Shown in pieces: positions 1 through 5,091 of a stretch of DNA of 7,246 nt. The notes under the pieces are model-generated. The model saw nothing but the letters and a program-made list of their open reading frames with translations. It had not been told where the DNA came from and ran no database searches. How positions within the stretch are numbered: position 1 is the first letter of the stretch; each line of letters begins with the position of its first letter. The stretch comes from Oscillospiraceae bacterium (GTDB lineage: Bacteria > Bacillota > Clostridia > Oscillospirales > Ethanoligenentaceae), in assembly GCA_003518885.1 (NCBI GenBank), contig DOXU01000075.1, positions 1 to 7,246 on the forward strand, written 5' to 3'. The position numbers and the translations under genes were made by a program.

Positions 1-108
1 TTATCCCCGTGTTTTTGTACACGAGCAGGTATTTATGACAAAACTGTAGTATGGAAAGTCGATCTGACGGAGTGCCGGTGATTGGTACGGTATGGATATA
101 ACTAGAGT

Positions 109-1038
109 TTATTTGTATGTATTTCGCCAGGTTGTCGGAGCAACTCCAACAACTTGGCGAAAACGTTCGCGAAATGCTGAAGCTGATGAAAATCCTGTAA
201 AGGTAGCGATTTCCTCAATAGACAGAGAGGTGGATTCTAATAATTTTTGTGATTGGCGGATTCTAGCAGTCAATACCCATTGTAAAGGTGTAGTACCAGA
301 TTGTTCGCTAAACCATCTATTTAAAGTGCGTGAGCTTAGCCCAAATCGATCTGCAATCAGTTTGACGGATAATTTTTGATCCAGATTTTCCATAATCCAC
401 AACAGAATATGGTTTAAATTATCATTATCATCAGGTGTCTTATAATTTATTCGTTGTGACTGTCTACCATCGCGTTCCAATGGCATCACAATTGTTTCAG
501 CAACATCAGCTGCTGCAACTGCGCCATAATCCTGCCTGATCATGTGTAAACAAAGATCAATCCCGGATGCTACACCTGCGGAGGTAAGTATCTTCCCATT
601 ATCAATAAATAAGGCATCTTTAACCACTTCTATCTGTGGGAAACGCGCAGCTAATAGATCTGTTCCTGCCCAATGCGTGGTTGCACGTAGCCCATTAAGT
701 AATCCTGTGGCAGCTAATATAAATGCACCAGAGCATATTGATGCAATTCGAACTCCTTTTCCAGCGGCACTGACTAATGCATCTATTATAGCCGGCTCTA
801 TTTCATCCACGCAATCATTGCCAGGAATAATGATGGTGTCTGCCCGATCAAGACAATCCAAGCCGCTTGTTATGTGTAAATCGCACATATGATTTTTAAC
901 AATATTTGATTGCCCACAGAGAATAGTGTCGTACAGATTCTGTCCTGTGCGAGATTTTGCCCTACTAAAGATGTCTAAAGGTACTGCAAGATCAAAAAAG
1001 ATAAAGTTATCAAGTGCTAAAATAAATATAGTTTTTAT
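109..1038 (-). CDS. GlxA-family transcriptional regulator (DJ-1/PfpI sensor domain + AraC HTH), start codon apparently ATA
   Basis: This is a cytosolic transcription regulator with an N-terminal DJ-1/PfpI (class I glutamine amidotransferase-like) domain, residues about 1-190, and a C-terminal AraC helix-turn-helix pair, about 208-306. The nucleophile-elbow motif ICSGAF places Cys102. The HTH shows LIADRFGLSSRTLNRWF and ends with FRERFRQVVGVAPTTWR. The first ATG (886-888) would remove about 50 residues, including the family-typical opening strand and the FDLAVPLDIF motif. The frame is open up to a TGA at 1054-1056, with no in-frame ATG, GTG or TTG in the extension. The expected start, reading xKTIFILALDNF, is an ATA at 1036-1038, 5 bases downstream of GGGTG. 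From ATA the protein has 309 residues, near the usual 310-330. A promoter just upstream supports the long form. It is divergent from the DJ-1-type hydrolase and probably controls it. Alternatives are weak ATA initiation, a start-loss mutation giving a pseudogene, or a short product from 888. Confidence 0.85.
   Translation of the reverse strand: MKTIFILALDNFIFFDLAVPLDIFSRAKSRTGQNLYDTILCGQSNIVKNHMCDLHITSGLDCLDRADTIIIPGNDCVDEIEPAIIDALVSAAGKGVRIASICSGAFILAATGLLNGLRATTHWAGTDLLAARFPQIEVVKDALFIDNGKILTSAGVASGIDLCLHMIRQDYGAVAAADVAETIVMPLERDGRQSQRINYKTPDDNDNLNHILLWIMENLDQKLSVKLIADRFGLSSRTLNRWFSEQSGTTPLQWVLTARIRQSQKLLESTSLSIEEIATFTGFSSASAFRERFRQVVGVAPTTWRNTYK
122..162. repeat. 41-nt quasi-palindrome in the 3' end of the GlxA-like gene
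   Basis: Arms 122-140 and 144-162 are inverted copies with a 3-nt loop: 17 Watson-Crick pairs, one wobble and one mismatch. The repeat encodes FRQVVGVAPTTWR on the minus strand, and the plus strand reads almost the same peptide. No T-tract follows on either strand, so it is not a standard terminator. Confidence 0.85.
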
Positions 1039-1064
1039 GTTTTCACCCGCTTTTCATGTGTGTT

Positions 1065-1093
1065 AGTTTATCAAACAACTATATCGATGTCAA
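1065..1093 (-). promoter_or_regulatory. Sigma-70-type promoter of the GlxA-like gene
   Basis: On the minus strand a perfect -35 box TTGACA (1093-1088) is followed after exactly 17 bp by TAAACT (1070-1065), a 4/6 match to the -10 box. Transcription would begin near 1058, about 20 nt before the ATA at 1038. This fits translation from the upstream start rather than from the internal ATG at 888. Confidence 0.6.
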
Positions 1094-1108
1094 TGCAGCA
1101 TTTGTCCG

Positions 1109-1123
1109 TAATCTGGCGGATTA
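1109..1123. promoter_or_regulatory. Candidate operator in the divergent intergenic region
   Basis: A short inverted repeat, TAATC-TGGCG-GATTA, lies between the two divergent promoters, just upstream of the minus-strand -35 box. Its position suits an AraC-family binding site. The arms are only 5 bp, so chance is possible. Confidence 0.25.
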
Positions 1124-1138
1124 TGTCTGTTTTTTAAA

Positions 1139-1167
1139 TTGCGATGAATGGCATTTATTGAGACAAT
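1139..1167 (+). promoter_or_regulatory. Possible weak promoter of the DJ-1/PfpI hydrolase gene
   Basis: TTGCGA (1139-1144) and GACAAT (1162-1167) are spaced by 17 bp, and each matches 4 of 6 consensus bases. The weak match would suit an activator-dependent promoter, but this rests on spacing and partial matches only. Confidence 0.3.
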
Positions 1168-1219
1168 ATAGGTGTAAAGGCAGTACATCTATTGTTCCAA
1201 GTGAAAGGAGAACATAAAC

Positions 1220-1909
1220 ATGAGTAAGCATATAAAAGCAGCCTTTTTGGTGTGTCCTGGCTATTTACCTGTTGACGTGATTGGTGCACATACTACTTTG
1301 GGGTTTCTTCCAAATACGGAAGTACATCTCGTCTGGAAAAATAAAGAGCCGGTCATCGGATTTCCCTCTTATCCAACAATTCCTACTACTACTGTTGCAG
1401 AGTGTCCGGATGATTTAGATGTCTTGTGTATAGGTGCGATACCCGGAGAAGTTTTGGCGGACCAGGAAACCATTTCTTTTGTTCAGAAACATGCGGCTAA
1501 TGGCTGTAATATGATGGGTATATGCGGCGGGGCACTGTTATTAGGCGCTGCCGGTCTATTAAAAGGACGTAAAGCCACATCAAACTTCAATACAACTGCG
1601 CCCCTTGAGAAATTTGGAGCAATTCCGGTGTTTACCAGCGAGGTTGTTGTGGATGGCAATTATTATACTGCAGGACCTGCCACAGGCGGAATTGAAGCGG
1701 CACTGTTATTGATTTCCAAATTAAGAGGGAAGCAAGCAGCTCAGTTTGTGGAGCTCGTATCCGAATATGATCCTCATCCTCCTTTTGGTTGTGGTAATGC
1801 GAATACTGCACCGAAACATCTCGTCCAGCAGGCGGCAGCTATGAACAAAGAGCAGATTGAAAAAGATGTTGCAATGGCCTACGATACATTTCTCCGAAAT
1901 AAAAACTAG
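1220..1909 (+). CDS. DJ-1/PfpI-family cysteine hydrolase, resembling isonitrile hydratase (InhA)
   Basis: This 229-residue cytosolic protein is a single DJ-1/PfpI domain. The nucleophile elbow is MMGICGGALLLGAAGLLKGR, with Cys102 as predicted nucleophile. An early acidic residue, Asp19 in the PVDVIG segment, corresponds to the catalytic Asp of Pseudomonas isonitrile hydratase, which turns N-substituted isonitriles into formamides. The length and the LLKGRKAT segment fit that branch better than chaperone-like DJ-1 or PfpI protease. The start is clear: AAAGGAG (1204-1210) lies 9 bases before ATG 1220. The gene is divergent from a GlxA-type regulator that carries the same fold as its sensor domain, an arrangement usual for regulator-target pairs. 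No terminator directly follows; the first clear one is at 2194-2234. The substrate cannot be read from the sequence, and isonitrile hydratase activity is inferred from resemblance. Confidence 0.85.
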   Translation: MSKHIKAAFLVCPGYLPVDVIGAHTTLGFLPNTEVHLVWKNKEPVIGFPSYPTIPTTTVAECPDDLDVLCIGAIPGEVLADQETISFVQKHAANGCNMMGICGGALLLGAAGLLKGRKATSNFNTTAPLEKFGAIPVFTSEVVVDGNYYTAGPATGGIEAALLLISKLRGKQAAQFVELVSEYDPHPPFGCGNANTAPKHLVQQAAAMNKEQIEKDVAMAYDTFLRNKN

Positions 1910-2193
1910 AGGTGCATGAATTTTCTTTGCGATTGCATTTTACGCATAAGGATCATATGGCTGTTGGTTGTCGAAAGAAACTTTTATACTAATCAAATGA
2001 ATGTTTTTAAAAATTAGCGATTTGCTTATATGTACAAGCAATAAACCGGTGTGGCGACGGACCGCTTCCCATGCTGTGTTCATTTTAAATCATTTCAGAG
2101 GTATTGACGGGGTCTTTCTGCATCCTTCAACGATGGAAACAGTATAAAAAATCATCAGTTTGGAAAATATAAAAGATTTTGCTCTACCAGAAT
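1910..2193. other. Non-coding stretch, possible 3' UTR or small RNA
   Basis: No convincing gene is visible here. The longest plus-strand reading (2001-2147, 48 codons) has no ribosome binding site. The stretch ends at a strong terminator with no recognised gene in front of it. TATACT at 1985-1990 resembles a -10 box, but no good -35 box sits at the right distance. It may be a long 3' UTR of the hydrolase gene, a small RNA, or gene debris. Confidence 0.4.
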
Positions 2194-2234
2194 AAGGAGC
2201 CAATACGATGTATAAGTATTGGCCCTTTTCGTTT
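2194..2234 (+). terminator. Intrinsic terminator
   Basis: GCCAATAC (2199-2206) pairs perfectly with GTATTGGC (2216-2223) around a 9-nt loop. After one mismatch the stem extends through AAGG / CTTT, with one G-T pair, and is followed by TTTTCGTTTT. It closes any transcript from the preceding stretch and isolates the thioesterase unit. Confidence 0.85.
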
Positions 2235-2299
2235 TATCTTAATTTTGTTTTTATGGCCATTAAAAATAAGAATGGAGCGAAAGGAAAAAATAAAAACTG

Positions 2300-2328
2300 T
2301 TTACATGCATTGACATTTCCTCTATAAT
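2300..2328 (+). promoter_or_regulatory. Strong sigma-70-type promoter of the thioesterase gene
   Basis: TTTACA (2300-2305, 5/6) and a perfect TATAAT (2323-2328) are separated by exactly 17 bp. The predicted transcript start is near 2335. The -10 box lies inside a 24-bp palindrome, so this strong promoter is probably repressed by a protein bound there. Confidence 0.88.
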
Positions 2329-2339
2329 GATAGAGGAAA
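2316..2339. promoter_or_regulatory. Palindromic operator candidate over the -10 box
   Basis: TTTCCTCTA (2316-2324) and TAGAGGAAA (2331-2339) form a perfect 9-bp inverted repeat with a 6-bp centre, covering the -10 hexamer and the transcript start. This is the usual position for a dimeric repressor site. The binding protein is unknown; the HTH/S24-like regulator at 2934 is one candidate. Confidence 0.65.
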
Positions 2340-2354
2340 ATTGAAATTTGTATG

Positions 2355-2370
2355 TATCATTATTATGATA
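2355..2370. repeat. Second small inverted repeat in the thioesterase leader
   Basis: TATCAT-TATT-ATGATA is a perfect 6-bp inverted repeat with a 4-nt loop, directly before the ribosome binding site AAAGGTG (2372-2378). In RNA it would be a weak AT-rich hairpin next to the SD. In DNA it could be a second protein site. Either role is speculative. Confidence 0.4.
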
Positions 2371-2385
2371 GAAAGGTGCTTCATT

Positions 2386-2781
2386 ATGTCTATTCAAGTT
2401 GGTCAAAAAGGTCGCGCAGAGTCAACTGTTACCACAGAGCAAACAGCAAAGGCTATGGGTTCGGGGGCACTTCCGGTTTACAGCACACCATGTTTGGTTG
2501 CGTTAATAGAAGAGGCCTGTTGGAAATCGATTCAACCGTCTTTGGAAGATGGACAAGGTAGTGTAGGGACTTCGATGTCTTTAACACATGAGGCTTCTTC
2601 CCCAGTAGGGATGCAAGTTTGGGCAGACAGTGAAGTTACTGCTGTTGATGGAAGAAAGGTCACATTTAAGGTGACAGCGCAGGATAAAGCCGGCGTGATC
2701 GCACATGCATCTCATGAACGTTTTGTCATTAAGAATGATAAATTTTTATCAAAATGTAATGCAAAGCTGGAAAACAAATAA
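2386..2781 (+). CDS. FlK-like hotdog-fold acyl-CoA thioesterase
   Basis: This 131-residue protein matches the fluoroacetyl-CoA thioesterase (FlK) family along its whole length. It is a cytosolic hotdog-fold enzyme expected to hydrolyse a short acyl-CoA. Against FlK with a constant 8-residue offset, recalled from the family, Thr34, Glu42 and His68 line up with the FlK catalytic Thr42, Glu50 and His76. Arg112 in the SHERFVI segment lines up with Arg120. The gating Phe36 of FlK is Ala28 here, so fluoroacetyl-CoA is unlikely to be the substrate. I chose ATG 2386 because AAAGGTG (2372-2378) lies 7 bases upstream. An in-frame TTG at 2341 would add 15 unrelated residues without an SD and would sit almost on the transcript start. 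The gene is monocistronic, with its own strong promoter, operator-like palindrome and terminator. Confidence 0.9.
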   Translation: MSIQVGQKGRAESTVTTEQTAKAMGSGALPVYSTPCLVALIEEACWKSIQPSLEDGQGSVGTSMSLTHEASSPVGMQVWADSEVTAVDGRKVTFKVTAQDKAGVIAHASHERFVIKNDKFLSKCNAKLENK

Positions 2782-2843
2782 GAGCTCTACACGAGATCTT
2801 TGCAAAAAGTAATGAAAGCCATAGTTGCAAGAAGATAAAGGTG

Positions 2844-2886
2844 ACCCTCCAAGACGCCTGCAGATGGCACTTGGAGGGTTATTTTT
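2844..2886 (+). terminator. Intrinsic terminator of the thioesterase gene
   Basis: ACCCTCCAAG (2844-2853) and CTTGGAGGGT (2870-2879) form a perfect 10-bp stem with a 16-nt loop, followed by TATTTTT. It lies about 60 nt after the thioesterase stop codon. Confidence 0.92.
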
Positions 2887-2933
2887 GCATATGTACGAAG
2901 TGATGGTTATTGAAATAAATGGAGACGACACTT

Positions 2934-3647
2934 TTGGAAAAAAATCAGAGAATTATGGAATTAAGTAAACGCCTCATGCAATGTAGAGAGCGTGCAAAGA
3001 TCAGTCAGGACGAATTGGCCCAACATCTGCATGTGGAAAACGCGACATATGAGGCATATGAGGCGGGGAAACAGGCGATTCCTCTTCCAATACTTTTGAA
3101 AATTGCTGCCCTTTTGAAAATGCCAAGCGCCTCTTTACTTGGTGTGGAAGACAGAGAAAAACAAAAAGTGATCAAATCGGAATGGGCTGAATTGACTCAA
3201 AAGGACTGTGAAGCATTTGATACGATGCTGGCAGAACAGGCTAATGGCGTCAGTACCTCAGCCAAAGGGGCACTCTCTATGCGATTTGTGGGACAAAAGA
3301 CTGAAGAGGGTGAACTCGATATCGGCCCCAATACTTTTCAAGTAGTTCAAGTACAAGATGACGGATGGCTAAAACCGGATGTGATGTTATTAATACCCAT
3401 GTTTGATGACAGTATGGATCCGGAGTATGAAGAAAATCAAATTTTAATTGTTAACCCAAGTATACCAGCGGCCCCAGGGCAGGTTGGCTTTTTTGGAGTT
3501 GGAAATAAAGGTTATATTCGTATGTTGGCAAAAAAAGAGCTAATTCCTCTGAATCCGATATATGATCCAATCGCTTTGCCGAAGGAAAATGAGCTAAAAA
3601 ATCTGGGCAGTATCGTTGGAAGCCTAGAACCTGGACAAATGGAATAA
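2934..3647 (+). CDS. XRE-type HTH regulator with degenerate S24/LexA-like domain
   Basis: An N-terminal Cro/CI-type HTH (about residues 8-70, with the ISQDELAQHLHV helix-turn-helix) is joined by a linker to a C-terminal S24/LexA-like domain (about 135-235). In that domain Ser160 of FDDSMDP matches the autocleavage serine. The position of the general-base lysine, normally VKRL, reads IRML with Arg196, and the linker has no Ala-Gly or Cys-Gly dipeptide. LexA-style self-cleavage is therefore unlikely, and the domain may only dimerise or sense a ligand. I prefer TTG 2934 (237 residues) because GGAG (2921-2924) sits 9 bases upstream. ATG 2919 is in frame, would give 242 residues, but lacks a clear SD. 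No firm promoter is visible between the preceding terminator and the start. No phage genes surround it. Its target is unknown; the thioesterase palindrome is a possible site. Confidence 0.85.
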   Translation: MEKNQRIMELSKRLMQCRERAKISQDELAQHLHVENATYEAYEAGKQAIPLPILLKIAALLKMPSASLLGVEDREKQKVIKSEWAELTQKDCEAFDTMLAEQANGVSTSAKGALSMRFVGQKTEEGELDIGPNTFQVVQVQDDGWLKPDVMLLIPMFDDSMDPEYEENQILIVNPSIPAAPGQVGFFGVGNKGYIRMLAKKELIPLNPIYDPIALPKENELKNLGSIVGSLEPGQME

Positions 3648-3679
3648 AATGTATACTAAAAAAATAGATTTCCGGTAGA

Positions 3680-3707
3680 TTGCGACACTTTTCGCCATGA
3701 TTATGTT
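3680..3707 (+). promoter_or_regulatory. Possible weak promoter before the 72-residue protein
   Basis: TTGCGA (3680-3685) and TATGTT (3702-3707) have a 16-bp spacer, each with 4/6 matches. Another -10-like TATTAT lies at 3709-3714 without a matching -35 box. The gene may instead be read through from the HTH/S24 gene, as no terminator separates them. Confidence 0.25.
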
Positions 3708-3755
3708 CTATTATAAAGCTAGCCGAAGGTGGTTTTGCGAGAAAGGAAGTAGAAT

Positions 3756-3974
3756 ATGGCAAAAATCATCGTAGAAAAGACGTTGCTGGAAACAAAACTC
3801 TCTAAAGTTAAGGATGGGGATTTGTTGGAACTGCGTATTGTGCCTTCGGGAAATGATGAAGGGGAACAAACACCAACATTTTTGCACATCGCCTCCATTC
3901 ATAATGAAAATGAGTATCAGGACCTTGAGGGAATCGACGAGTATCATTGTATACATAAAATTATAACAGCGTAA
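3756..3974 (+). CDS. Small acidic protein of unknown function (72 residues)
   Basis: I do not recognise this protein. It is 72 residues long and acidic, starting MAKIIVEKTLLETKL and ending HKIITA. It has a charged segment (KVKDGDLLELRIV, then SGNDEGEQ) and alternating hydrophobic residues that suggest beta strands. There is no signal peptide or membrane helix, and only one Cys (Cys65, in EYHCIHK). The start is well supported: AAAGGAAG (3742-3749) lies 6 bases before ATG 3756. A strong terminator follows 16 nt after the stop codon, which supports a real expressed gene. It lies 108 nt after the HTH/S24 regulator with no terminator between, so the two may share a transcript. A regulatory partner or accessory role is conceivable but not shown. 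Confidence 0.75.
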   Translation: MAKIIVEKTLLETKLSKVKDGDLLELRIVPSGNDEGEQTPTFLHIASIHNENEYQDLEGIDEYHCIHKIITA

Positions 3975-3990
3975 ACCATTTCGGCATTTT

Positions 3991-4015
3991 AACCCTGCTT
4001 CGGCAGGGTTTTATT
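3991..4015 (+). terminator. Intrinsic terminator with UUCG loop
   Basis: AACCCTGC (3991-3998) and GCAGGGTT (4003-4010) form a perfect 8-bp stem closed by a TTCG tetraloop and followed by TTATTTT. It ends the transcript of the small protein, and probably that of the HTH/S24 gene. Confidence 0.95.
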
Positions 4016-4073
4016 TTGCCAGTTGACCGTTTTGCATAAAAATATCTGATTTCGTGAAATAAAATAGGAAATC

Positions 4074-4102
4074 TTGCAGGGTTATAAATTATGTAGTATG
4101 AT
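4074..4102 (+). promoter_or_regulatory. Promoter of the LytTR regulator gene
   Basis: TTGCAG (4074-4079, 4/6) and TATGAT (4097-4102, 5/6) are 17 bp apart. Transcription would start near 4109, giving a leader of about 80 nt, long enough to hold the hairpins described there. Confidence 0.7.
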
Positions 4103-4108
4103 AGAAGA

Positions 4109-4189
4109 AAGAGCTTTGTAGAAAAAATAGGGAAAAGCTCAAAAAAGAGAGCTTATTACCTATATAAGCATGAAATAGGTGAATTGGAA
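4109..4189 (+). promoter_or_regulatory. Structured 5' leader with alternative hairpins and a sequestered ribosome binding site
   Basis: Three complementary blocks compete. GAGCTTT (4111-4117) can pair with AAAGCTC (4134-4140). The inner part of the latter, AAGCTC (4135-4140), can instead pair with GAGCTT (4149-4154). Directly after, TTACCTAT (4156-4163) pairs with ATAGGTGA (4175-4182), which contains the SD AGGTGA of the LytTR gene, through 8 pairs including one G-U. This layout would allow translational control by temperature, a ligand or a protein. It is inferred from base pairing only and matches no riboswitch class I know. Confidence 0.5.
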
Positions 4190-4930
4190 ATGTTCAATAT
4201 TGCCATTTATTATGATGATTTAGATGATGCGGAACAACTTGAAAAAGTGATTAGAAATTACCTTGACACGTCTGCCGTTTTATATCATATATTTAAATTT
4301 TCGAGAGATGAAAAAGATATTGTGGGAGAGGCAATCCCACATATCGAAATGCTTTTTCTTGATATTCATGTGAAGAATCGCGAGCGCTTTGAAAAAGCAA
4401 AATTTATTCGAGAGAATAATAGAGGATTACAAATTGTTTTTGTAGTGGATGATGCAAAATATCGGGATATGGCCCTTTCCGTCCATGCATTTGGATATTT
4501 AGTGAGGCCGTATACGGCGGAGCAGATTGCAAAACAAATTCAAGATATGTTGAGCTTCCAGGAAGAGATCGAGCGTCCTCAAATCACCTTGCAAACGGAT
4601 TCAGGGGCATGTTCTTTTTACTTAAAGACAATTTGCTATTTTGAATACCAAAACAATAAATTGAAAATGGTGGAGACTGGCGGCGTACATGACGTTATTG
4701 GTTTTACTTTGAAATCTTTACGAGATGTACTGAGAGCTCATGGGTTCGCCATGCCACATAAAAGTTATCTTACCAATTATTTATATGTATCTAAGTGTTC
4801 TAGTTATCAAATTCATATGAAAAATGGGGATACAATTCCACTTTCGCCAGGGCGAGCTTCAGAGTTTAAAGCTGGTTTTTGTCAAGCTATGAGTGTGTAT
4901 CAGAATGGCAAGGACAACTCTCTTAATTGA
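4190..4930 (+). CDS. LytTR-family response regulator with degenerate receiver domain
   Basis: This 246-residue cytosolic DNA-binding regulator has a receiver-like domain (about residues 1-125) and a LytTR domain (about 132-238). The receiver keeps the acidic pair Asp9/Asp10 and Asp58 (MLFLDIH) at the phosphorylation site. The usual Thr/Ser at the end of beta-4 is replaced (VFVVDD), and the conserved Lys before Pro is Arg106 (YLVRPY), so signalling may be atypical. The LytTR part shows the typical MPHKSYLTN segment and a late IPLSPGRASEFK. I chose ATG 4190 because AGGTGA (4177-4182) lies 7 bases upstream; an in-frame TTG at 4184 would add two residues with too short a spacing. There is no histidine kinase next to it, so it is an orphan here. 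A hairpin leader precedes it and a terminator-like hairpin follows. Targets are unknown. Confidence 0.88.
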   Translation: MFNIAIYYDDLDDAEQLEKVIRNYLDTSAVLYHIFKFSRDEKDIVGEAIPHIEMLFLDIHVKNRERFEKAKFIRENNRGLQIVFVVDDAKYRDMALSVHAFGYLVRPYTAEQIAKQIQDMLSFQEEIERPQITLQTDSGACSFYLKTICYFEYQNNKLKMVETGGVHDVIGFTLKSLRDVLRAHGFAMPHKSYLTNYLYVSKCSSYQIHMKNGDTIPLSPGRASEFKAGFCQAMSVYQNGKDNSLN

Positions 4931-4960
4931 TCGTTGAGATGAATAGAAAATCTGGTTTTT

Positions 4961-5009
4961 AAAATGAGGAGACTGACATTAAAAATATGTTGATCTTCTC
5001 ATTTTATGT
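4961..5009. terminator. Terminator-like hairpin after the LytTR gene
   Basis: AAAATGAGGAGA (4961-4972) pairs with TCTTCTCATTTT (4994-5005), 12 pairs with one G-T, around a 21-nt loop. The T-run is part of the stem and is followed by ATGTG. It is probably the end of the LytTR transcript but weaker than the other terminators in this window. Confidence 0.55.
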
Positions 5010-5091
5010 GTTTACTGCGAAGAACGTAAAAAATACTTGACTGTATGAAAACGCCTATACCAAAATTAAATGAAAATAAAGGAATCTTATT

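Noticed and set aside
8..23. CGTGT-TTTTGT-ACACG hairpin near the left edge
   Set aside because: The stem is 5 bp with no adjacent T-tract in a useful position; probably chance.
92..379. Plus-strand reading of 95 codons containing FRQVVGATPTTWR
   Set aside because: It lies antisense to the GlxA-like gene. The resemblance to the AraC motif comes from the quasi-palindrome, and the rest shows no family features.
1934..2074. 46-codon minus-strand reading (MNTAWEAVRRHTGLLL...)
   Set aside because: It has no SD or promoter, and its composition becomes AT-driven after the first 15 codons.
2041..2090. Slight resemblance of the GTGGCGA...TTCCCATG stretch to 5S rRNA
   Set aside because: Only short scattered matches, with no complete 5S helices and no rRNA context.
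2001..2147. 48-codon plus-strand reading in the gene-free stretch (MFLKISDLL...STMETV)
   Set aside because: It has no ribosome binding site or recognised family; it could be gene debris but cannot be supported.
3711..3956. Minus-strand reading of 81 codons over the small acidic protein
   Set aside because: It is antisense to a gene with a strong ribosome binding site and terminator, and has no SD of its own.
5037..5061. TTGACT...TATACC as promoter of the acyltransferase gene
   Set aside because: The spacer is only 13 bp, too short for a standard promoter, and no better -10 box lies at 16-18 bp.
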